A DNA stretch of 56,496 nt, from NCBI GenBank assembly GCA_938012815.1, contig CALLVV010000017.1, forward strand, positions 1-56,496. Direction: 5' to 3'. How positions within the stretch are numbered: position 1 is the stretch's first letter; each line of letters begins with the position of its first letter. Both the position numbers and the translations under genes were made by a program. This DNA is from an uncultured Propionibacteriaceae bacterium. Its GTDB lineage: Bacteria; Actinomycetota; Actinomycetes; Propionibacteriales; Propionibacteriaceae. Below are positions 51,389 through 56,496 of the stretch, piece after piece. The notes under the pieces were generated by a model that had not been told where the DNA came from, searched no databases, and worked only from the letters and a program-made list of their open reading frames with translations.

Positions 51389-52372
51389 ATGGCGTTGACC
51401 CAGAAGGTGAAAACGGAGTTGGCAGCGGTGGCAACCCCCCATCCGAATGCGCGTAGGGCGGAGGTGGCCACGATGCTCCGGTTCGGTGGTGGGTTGCACC
51501 TGGTGGGTGGTCGCATCGTCATCGAGGCGGAACTGGATTCTGCTGCCGCGGCCCGGAGGCTACGCACCTACATCCACGATCTTTATTCCTTGGATTCGGA
51601 CCTCTTGGTGATCAATGCGACTGGTCTGCGCCGCACCACCCGGTACGCGGTTCGGGTCATCCGTGATGGTGAGGCCCTGGCCCGCTTGACCGGCTTGGTG
51701 GATCAGCGACGGCGTCCCGTCCGGGGTTTGCCGGCCGTGGTGGTGGGCGGCTCCATCGCCGACTCCGTCGCGGTGTGGCGTGGGGCATTCCTGGCCCGAG
51801 GGTCCCTGACGGAACCGGGTCGTTCCATGGCCCTCGAAGTCACCTGTCCCGGATCGGAGGCGGCGCTGGCGCTCAGCGGCGCCGCCCGGAGGCTCGGAAT
51901 CACCGTGAAGTCGCGCGAGTCGCGTGGTGTCGATCGCGTGGTGCTCCGCGACGGTGAGGCAATTGCTGATCTGCTGACCCGGATGGGGGCCCAGGAGACG
52001 CGCCTGATCTGGGAGGAACGCCGTATGAGGCGCGAGGTCAAGGCCCAGGCGAATCGGTTGGCCAATTTCGATGACGCGAACCTGCGGCGTTCCGCCAGGG
52101 CTGCGGTGGCCGCCAGCGCTCGGGTGGAACGTGCCCTGGAGATCCTGGGTGGTGACGCCCCGGCACATCTGGTGGCAGCAGGCCGACTTCGCATCGAGCA
52201 CCGTCAGGCGAGCCTGGAGGAGCTCGGCAAACTACACGATCCGCCGCTGACCAAGGATGCGGTGGCGGGGCGCATCAGGCGACTGCTCGCCACCGCCGAC
52301 AAAGCGGCGGAGGTGGCTGGTATCCCCAACACGGAGGCTTCGCTGCCAGCTGACCTGAATGAATCCCATTGA
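51389..52372 (+). CDS. whiA: DNA-binding protein WhiA
   Basis: A 327-residue regulator with an N-terminal LAGLIDADG-like domain and a C-terminal helix-turn-helix. The protein begins A-L-T-Q-K-V-K-T-E-L. V-W-R-G-A-F-L-A-R-G-S-L-T-E-P lies in the first domain, and the C-terminal L-E-E-L-G-K-L-H-D-P-P-L-T-K-D-A-V-A-G-R-I-R-R-L is diagnostic. WhiA controls cell division or sporulation genes in actinobacteria. An ATG twelve bases earlier is also possible. Confidence 0.95.
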   Translation: MALTQKVKTELAAVATPHPNARRAEVATMLRFGGGLHLVGGRIVIEAELDSAAAARRLRTYIHDLYSLDSDLLVINATGLRRTTRYAVRVIRDGEALARLTGLVDQRRRPVRGLPAVVVGGSIADSVAVWRGAFLARGSLTEPGRSMALEVTCPGSEAALALSGAARRLGITVKSRESRGVDRVVLRDGEAIADLLTRMGAQETRLIWEERRMRREVKAQANRLANFDDANLRRSARAAVAASARVERALEILGGDAPAHLVAAGRLRIEHRQASLEELGKLHDPPLTKDAVAGRIRRLLATADKAAEVAGIPNTEASLPADLNESH

Positions 52373-52408
52373 ATGTGCCGAACCCTTCTGGGATTGGGTT
52401 TGAATGGC

Positions 52409-52414
52409 TAGGAT
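52409..52414 (+). promoter_or_regulatory. Candidate gap promoter -10
   Basis: TAGGAT with a poor TTCTGG at -35 spacing lies about 80 bases before the gap ATG. This would give a leader of about 70 bases containing a usable AAGGGGAT ribosome binding site. Weakly supported. Confidence 0.3.
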
Positions 52415-52493
52415 GGGGCTGTCCGAAGGGCGTCGGTTGCGCCACCCAGGTGCGGCGGGCTCCCAGGTATCTCTCGAAGGGGATCTATTCGAA

Positions 52494-53489
52494 ATGACCG
52501 TCAAGGTTGGAATCAACGGCTTCGGCCGCATCGGCCGCAACTACTTTCGCGCGCTTGTCGCATCCGGCGCCGATCTTGAGGTGGTTGCCGTCAACGATCT
52601 CACTGACAACAAGACCCTTGCCCATCTCCTGAAGTATGACTCCATCCTCGGACGCTTCCCCGAAGAAGTCTCCTATGACGATGACGCCATCAAGGTCGGT
52701 GGCAAGGAGATCAAGGCCTTCGCCGAGCGGGATCCGGCGAACCTTCCCTGGGGTGAGCTGGGTGTCGACATCGTCATCGAGTCCACCGGTTTCTTCACGG
52801 ACGCCACCAAGGCCAAGGCCCACCTGGACGCCGGCGCCAAGAAGGTCCTGATCTCGGCTCCCGCCAAGAACGAAGACATCACCATCGTCATGGGCGTCAA
52901 TGACGACAAGTACGATCCGGCTGTTCACAACATCATCTCCAACGCCTCCTGCACCACCAACTGTCTGGCTCCCATGGCCAAGGCCCTCAACGACGGTCTC
53001 GGCATCGTCAAGGGCCTGATGACCACCATCCACGCCTACACCCAGGACCAGAACCTGCAGGACGGCCCGCACAAGGACCTGCGTCGCGCCCGCGCCGCTG
53101 CTCTCAACATCGTGCCCACCACCACGGGCGCCGCGAAGGCGGTTGCTCTCGTGCTGCCCGAGCTGAAGGGCAAGCTCGACGGTTACGCGCTGCGCGTTCC
53201 CACCCCCACCGGTTCCGCCACCGACCTCACCTTCGAGGCCCCCCGCGAGACCAGCGTCGAGGAGATCAACGAGATCGTCAAGAAGGCCGCTGACGGCCGG
53301 GTCCTCGTCTACACCGACGAGCCTCTCGTCAGCAAGGACATCGAGACCGACTCCGCCTCCTGCACCTTCGACTCCCAGCTGACCAAGGTCATCGGCAACC
53401 AGGTCAAGGTCGTCGGCTGGTACGACAACGAGTGGGGCTACTCGAACCGTCTCGTGGACCTCACGGCCCTCGTCGGCAGCAAGCTCTGA
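52494..53489 (+). CDS. gap: Glyceraldehyde-3-phosphate dehydrogenase, type I
   Basis: A 331-residue glycolytic enzyme. G-I-N-G-F-G-R-I-G-R begins the NAD domain. The active-site S-N-A-S-C-T-T-N-C-L-A-P contains the catalytic Cys. W-Y-D-N-E-W-G-Y-S-N-R ends the protein. It oxidises glyceraldehyde 3-phosphate to 1,3-bisphosphoglycerate and leads the gap-pgk-tpiA cluster. Codon use is strongly biased, as expected for high expression. Confidence 0.97.
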   Translation: MTVKVGINGFGRIGRNYFRALVASGADLEVVAVNDLTDNKTLAHLLKYDSILGRFPEEVSYDDDAIKVGGKEIKAFAERDPANLPWGELGVDIVIESTGFFTDATKAKAHLDAGAKKVLISAPAKNEDITIVMGVNDDKYDPAVHNIISNASCTTNCLAPMAKALNDGLGIVKGLMTTIHAYTQDQNLQDGPHKDLRRARAAALNIVPTTTGAAKAVALVLPELKGKLDGYALRVPTPTGSATDLTFEAPRETSVEEINEIVKKAADGRVLVYTDEPLVSKDIETDSASCTFDSQLTKVIGNQVKVVGWYDNEWGYSNRLVDLTALVGSKL

Positions 53490-53511
53490 TTTCACCCAAG
53501 AAGTGACGCCT

Positions 53512-53543
53512 CGGCCCCGTCTGCGTTCGTGCTGGCGGGGCCG
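53512..53543 (+). terminator. Hairpin between gap and pgk
   Basis: CGGCCCCG (53512-53519) pairs perfectly with CGGGGCCG (53536-53543) around a 16-base loop in the 81-base gap. With no T-run it may act as a partial terminator or as an RNA stabiliser that raises gap mRNA over pgk. Confidence 0.5.
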
Positions 53544-53570
53544 TCGCGTCCCCACCCGAAAGGACCTTCA

Positions 53571-54782
53571 ATGAAGTCTGTCTCCCAACTCGGAGACCTC
53601 GCCGGCAAGCGCGTTGTCGTCCGATGCGATTTCAACGTTCCCCTGGATGGTGCCAAGAACATCACCGACGACGGCCGGATCCGTGCTGCCCTGCCCACCC
53701 TGAACGAGCTGCGCGACGCGGGTGCACGCATCGTCATCCTGGCTCATCTCGGCCGACCCAAGGGTGAACCCGACCCCAAATTCTCCCTCGTCCCCGTAGC
53801 GGCCCGCCTCGGCGAACTGCTCGGCGCCCGGGTGAAGCTCGCCGCCGACGTGGTGGGCCCGTCTGCGAAGGCCACCGTCGAATCCCTCGGGGACGGTGAG
53901 GTCGCCCTCCTGGAGAACGTCCGTTTCGAAGCAGGGGAGAAGTCCAAGGACGAGACCGCCCGCATGGAACTGGCGAAGAAGTACGCGGCCTTCGGGGATT
54001 TCTTCGTCTCCAACGGTTTCGGTGTTGTGCACCGCAAAGAGGCCTCCGTCTACGACATCGCGAAACTTCTGCCGTCGGCGGCCGGGTCGCTGGTCAAGGC
54101 GGAGATTGACGTCCTGGAAGGACTCACCGAGGATCCGAAGCGCCCGTTCGTCGTGGTACTCGGTGGCGCGAAGGTGGCCGACAAGCTGGCTGTCATCGAC
54201 AACCTCCTCAAGGTGGCCGACACCCTCGTCATCGGAGGCGGCATGGCCTTCACCTTCCTCAAGGCCCAAGGACTCGGGGTTGGGAACTCGCTGGTCGACG
54301 ACGCATCCATCGAAGCCTGCACCGGCTACCTGAAGGCAGCCCAGACGGCGGGCAAGCGCATCCTGCTGCCGGTCGATGTGCGCGTCGCATCCGAGGTCGA
54401 CTTCGGGGCGCGCACCGTCGGTCAGGTGGATGTGGTCCCCACCGACGCCATTCCCGCCGACAAGATGGGGCTCGATATCGGGCCCGCCACCGAGAAACTG
54501 TTCGGCGACGCGATCCACCAGGCCAGGTCGGTGTTCTGGAACGGCCCCATGGGGGTGTTCGAGATTCCCGGGCTGGAGTCCGGCACCCGGGCAGTCGCAC
54601 AGGCCCTCACCGAGATCGACGGCATCAGTGTCGTGGGTGGCGGCGACTCGGCCTCCGCCGTGCGGGCCCTCGGTTTCCCGGAGGATGCCTTCGGGCACAT
54701 CTCCACCGGCGGTGGCGCATCACTGGAATTGATGGAGGGCAAGGTCCTTCCCGGCATCGCTGTTCTGAAGGAAGGCAACTGA
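53571..54782 (+). CDS. pgk: Phosphoglycerate kinase
   Basis: A 403-residue enzyme making ATP from 1,3-bisphosphoglycerate. V-V-R-C-D-F-N-V-P and the A-H-L-G-R-P segment bind the substrate. V-V-L-G-G-A-K-V and G-G-G-D-S-A are the hinge and nucleotide motifs. AAAGGA precedes the ATG. It lies one base before tpiA, so those two are translationally coupled. Confidence 0.97.
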   Translation: MKSVSQLGDLAGKRVVVRCDFNVPLDGAKNITDDGRIRAALPTLNELRDAGARIVILAHLGRPKGEPDPKFSLVPVAARLGELLGARVKLAADVVGPSAKATVESLGDGEVALLENVRFEAGEKSKDETARMELAKKYAAFGDFFVSNGFGVVHRKEASVYDIAKLLPSAAGSLVKAEIDVLEGLTEDPKRPFVVVLGGAKVADKLAVIDNLLKVADTLVIGGGMAFTFLKAQGLGVGNSLVDDASIEACTGYLKAAQTAGKRILLPVDVRVASEVDFGARTVGQVDVVPTDAIPADKMGLDIGPATEKLFGDAIHQARSVFWNGPMGVFEIPGLESGTRAVAQALTEIDGISVVGGGDSASAVRALGFPEDAFGHISTGGGASLELMEGKVLPGIAVLKEGN

Positions 54783-54783
54783 C

Positions 54784-55557
54784 ATGGCACGCAAACCGAT
54801 CATGGCCGGCAACTGGAAGATGAACCTGAACCATGTCGAGGCGACGGGACTTGTTCAGAAACTGGCCTGGACTTTGGCCGACAAGGAATACGACGGCAGC
54901 TCCGTCGACTGTGTGGTCATTCCACCGTTCACCGACCTGCGCACCGTGCAGACCCTGATCGAGGGGGACAGGTTCCCGATCCAGCTCGGGGCGCAGAACG
55001 TCTCCGAACACGACTCGGGCGCCTACACGGGTGAGATCAGCGCCGGGATGTTGTCAAAGCTGGGGGTTCGCTACGTGGTGGTCGGGCACTCGGAACGCCG
55101 CGAGTACCATGGCGAGACCGATGCCCTGATCAACGCCAAGGCCCTGAAGATCCTGGCCGCGGACATGACCCCCATCATCTGCTGTGGTGAGGGCCTGGGG
55201 ATCCGCAAGGAAGGACGCCACGTCGAGTACACCCTCGAGCAGGTTCGTGGCTGCCTGAAGGGCGTCCCCGCCGAGCAGGTGGCCTCGCTGGTCATCGCCT
55301 ACGAACCGGTGTGGGCCATCGGCACGGGAGAGGTCGCCACCCCCGAGGATGCCCAGGAGGTGTGCGGGGCGGTCCGCGAAGAGATCGCGAAGCTGTACGA
55401 CCGGGCCACCGCGGATGCGGTCCGGATCCAGTACGGGGGATCCGTCAAGGCGTCCAACGTGGCAGAGATCATGGCGCAGCCGGATGTCGACGGCGCCCTC
55501 GTCGGTGGTGCCAGCTTGAAGGCCGAGGAGTTCGCCGCGATCGTGCTGTTCTCCTGA
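54784..55557 (+). CDS. tpiA: Triosephosphate isomerase
   Basis: A 257-residue TIM barrel. G-N-W-K-M-N carries the catalytic Lys, V-V-G-H-S-E-R-R the catalytic His and A-Y-E-P-V-W-A-I-G-T-G the catalytic Glu. Y-G-G-S-V-K and G-A-L-V-G-G-A close the phosphate site. The enzyme interconverts dihydroxyacetone phosphate and glyceraldehyde 3-phosphate. A hairpin terminator follows. Confidence 0.97.
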   Translation: MARKPIMAGNWKMNLNHVEATGLVQKLAWTLADKEYDGSSVDCVVIPPFTDLRTVQTLIEGDRFPIQLGAQNVSEHDSGAYTGEISAGMLSKLGVRYVVVGHSERREYHGETDALINAKALKILAADMTPIICCGEGLGIRKEGRHVEYTLEQVRGCLKGVPAEQVASLVIAYEPVWAIGTGEVATPEDAQEVCGAVREEIAKLYDRATADAVRIQYGGSVKASNVAEIMAQPDVDGALVGGASLKAEEFAAIVLFS

Positions 55558-55574
55558 ACTGAAGTTCCGTGAAC

Positions 55575-55612
55575 GGGGTTGTCACCGGTATTTCCGGCGG
55601 CAACCCCCTTTT
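55575..55612 (+). terminator. Terminator after tpiA
   Basis: GGGGTTG-TCA-CCGG pairs with CCGG-CGG-CAACCCC around a short loop with an internal mismatch, followed by CCTTTT. It separates the glycolytic genes from secG. Confidence 0.65.
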
Positions 55613-55673
55613 CGGGGTCATCGCGGGAAACGCTTCTAGGACCCCACGATGTGGTGGATTTGAACCCCTCGGT

Positions 55674-55679
55674 TAAACT
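55674..55679 (+). promoter_or_regulatory. Candidate -10 element, leaderless secG
   Basis: TAAACT lies seven bases before the secG GTG and there is no ribosome binding site. The hexamer is identical to the one before sdhC. Confidence 0.45.
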
Positions 55680-55686
55680 ACTCCGC

Positions 55687-55947
55687 GTGATTATCCCCCT
55701 CGTCAGCTGGCCCATAGCCACCCTGTCGGTCGTCCTGATCATTCTGAGTGCATTGCTGGCGTTGTCAGTACTCCTCCACAAGGGCCGCGGTGGCGGCATG
55801 TCTGATCTGTTCGGTGGCGGCATGTCCACTTCCATGGGCGGCGTGTCCACCGCCGAGCGACGACTGGATCGCATCACCCTTGTGTTGACGCTGATCTGGG
55901 TGTTGACGATCATCGGGCTGCTTGTGCTTTACCGCATTGGCGCCTGA
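55687..55947 (+). CDS. secG: Preprotein translocase subunit SecG
   Basis: An 86-residue membrane protein with two helices (about residues 5-28 and 61-82) joined by a Gly-rich loop with K-G-R-G-G-G-M-S-D-L-F-G-G, the SecG signature. It is part of the SecYEG export channel. A GTG start fits the family; an upstream in-frame extension is unlikely. The gene is preceded by a leaderless-type promoter hexamer and followed by rbpA after 33 bases. Confidence 0.92.
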   Translation: MIIPLVSWPIATLSVVLIILSALLALSVLLHKGRGGGMSDLFGGGMSTSMGGVSTAERRLDRITLVLTLIWVLTIIGLLVLYRIGA

Positions 55948-55980
55948 GAAGAAAATGTTTCCGAACCCCGAGGAGTAGTT

Positions 55981-56337
55981 GTGGCAGGTGGCAACGCCAT
56001 CCGCGGTAGCCGTGTCGGCGCCGGACCAATGGGTGAAGCCGAAAGAGGCGATGCAGCCCCGAGGCTTCACGTCTCCTACTACTGTGCCAGCGGGCACGAG
56101 ACCCGCCCCGCCTTCGCCGCTGACGCGGTGATTCCCGAATCCTGGGACTGTCCTCGTTGCGGGCTGCCCGCCAACACCGATGCGGAGAACCCGCCGCCAC
56201 CGCCGAAGATCACCCCGTACAAGACCCACCTCGCGTATGTGAAGGAACGCCGCACCGATGCGGAGGCGGCCCAGATCCTGGAGGAAGCGGTGTCCTCGCT
56301 GAGGGCCCGCCGGGCAGCCGGCGAAATCCTCTACTGA
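55981..56337 (+). CDS. rbpA: RNA polymerase-binding protein RbpA
   Basis: A 118-residue actinobacterial transcription factor that binds the principal sigma factor and RNA polymerase. The N-terminal G-N-A-I-R-G-S-R-V-G tail is followed by Y-x-C-A-S-G-H and W-D-C-P-R-C-G-L-P-A (the core domain with Cys residues), then H-L-A-Y-V-K-E-R-R-T, which marks the sigma-interaction domain. GAGGAG precedes the GTG by five bases. RbpA is restricted to actinobacteria, which supports the host assignment. Confidence 0.95.
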   Translation: MAGGNAIRGSRVGAGPMGEAERGDAAPRLHVSYYCASGHETRPAFAADAVIPESWDCPRCGLPANTDAENPPPPPKITPYKTHLAYVKERRTDAEAAQILEEAVSSLRARRAAGEILY

Positions 56338-56358
56338 TGAGACGAACAACCCAGTTGT

Positions 56359-56405
56359 GAGCGAACCCCCGCCCGGACGGAACCGGACGGGGATTCGCTC
56401 TTTCT
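56359..56405 (+). terminator. Terminator after rbpA
   Basis: GAGCGAA-CCCCCG-CCCGG pairs with CCGG-ACGGGG-ATTCGCTC with small interruptions, followed by TTTCT. It lies 22 bases beyond the rbpA stop codon. Beyond it the remaining 90 bases show nothing. Confidence 0.8.
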
Positions 56406-56496
56406 GTTTCCGGGGTTGTGTTTCACTGAGCGTCGTACGGACCGCCGGGGTGCGGCCCCCAGGCCCCCGGGGAATCGGGGTCCTGGTGTTGCGGTT

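Overview
The window looks like chromosomal DNA of a high-GC Gram-positive bacterium of the Actinobacteria, most likely in or near the Propionibacteriaceae. The evidence is the rapZ-yvcK-whiA-gap-pgk-tpiA-secG-rbpA block (WhiA and RbpA are actinobacterial markers), an actinobacterial-style sdhCAB operon, DUF3618 and DUF1707 proteins, many GTG starts and several apparently leaderless genes. Genus assignment is inference.

Layout. 1-3.1 kb: low-GC, mostly non-coding or decayed DNA with one credible gene (a PH/GRAM-like protein). 3.1-5.4 kb: tdh-kbl threonine-to-glycine operon. 5.5-10.9 kb: housekeeping genes (DUF1707 protein, pdxH, BCCT transporter, small membrane proteins, IMPACT-family protein, thiol peroxidase, DUF3618 protein), then tRNA-Lys. 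11.1-14.5 kb: sdhCAB. 14.5-16.3 kb: bioB and an FMN reductase. 16.8-22.7 kb: the most unusual locus, a tightly coupled six-gene operon of four divergent ATP-grasp enzymes, one polyol-phosphate (mannitol-1-phosphate type) dehydrogenase-like protein and one MFS transporter. 22.7-24.9 kb: alcohol dehydrogenase and an alpha/beta hydrolase. 24.9-33.7 kb: patchy accessory region ending at tRNA-His, with a nitrilase, DUF3995 protein, TetR regulator plus FAD oxidoreductase, polysaccharide-deacetylase-like protein, asparaginase, a MazEF-type toxin-antitoxin pair and gene remnants. 33.9-44.8 kb: housekeeping genes (TPR-like protein, amidase, orn, tRNA-Arg, PrsW protease, two P-loop GTPases, ettA, uvrC). 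44.8-47.4 kb: Dcu-type dicarboxylate transporter and an MFS transporter. 47.5-49.4 kb: bioYMN biotin importer. 49.5-56.4 kb: rapZ-yvcK-whiA, gap-pgk-tpiA, secG and rbpA.

How it fits together. Biotin synthesis (bioB) and biotin uptake (bioYMN), 32 kb apart, each carry the same perfect palindrome TTGAAC-N3-GTTCAA just upstream, so they probably form one regulon, plausibly under a BioQ-type TetR repressor encoded outside the window. Succinate dehydrogenase and the dicarboxylate exchanger fit a fumarate/succinate-centred metabolism.

The best candidate for an undescribed system is the 16.8-22.7 kb operon. Two ATP-grasp members (genes 1 and 4) keep the canonical nucleotide- and metal-binding residues. 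Gene 6 has Ser in place of the usual metal-binding Asn. Gene 2 has lost almost all of them. The dehydrogenase has Ser where the polyol-dehydrogenase family usually has a catalytic Asn. I infer a small-molecule assembly line (stepwise ATP-dependent ligation or phosphorylation, one redox step, export), but neither substrate nor product can be read from the sequence.
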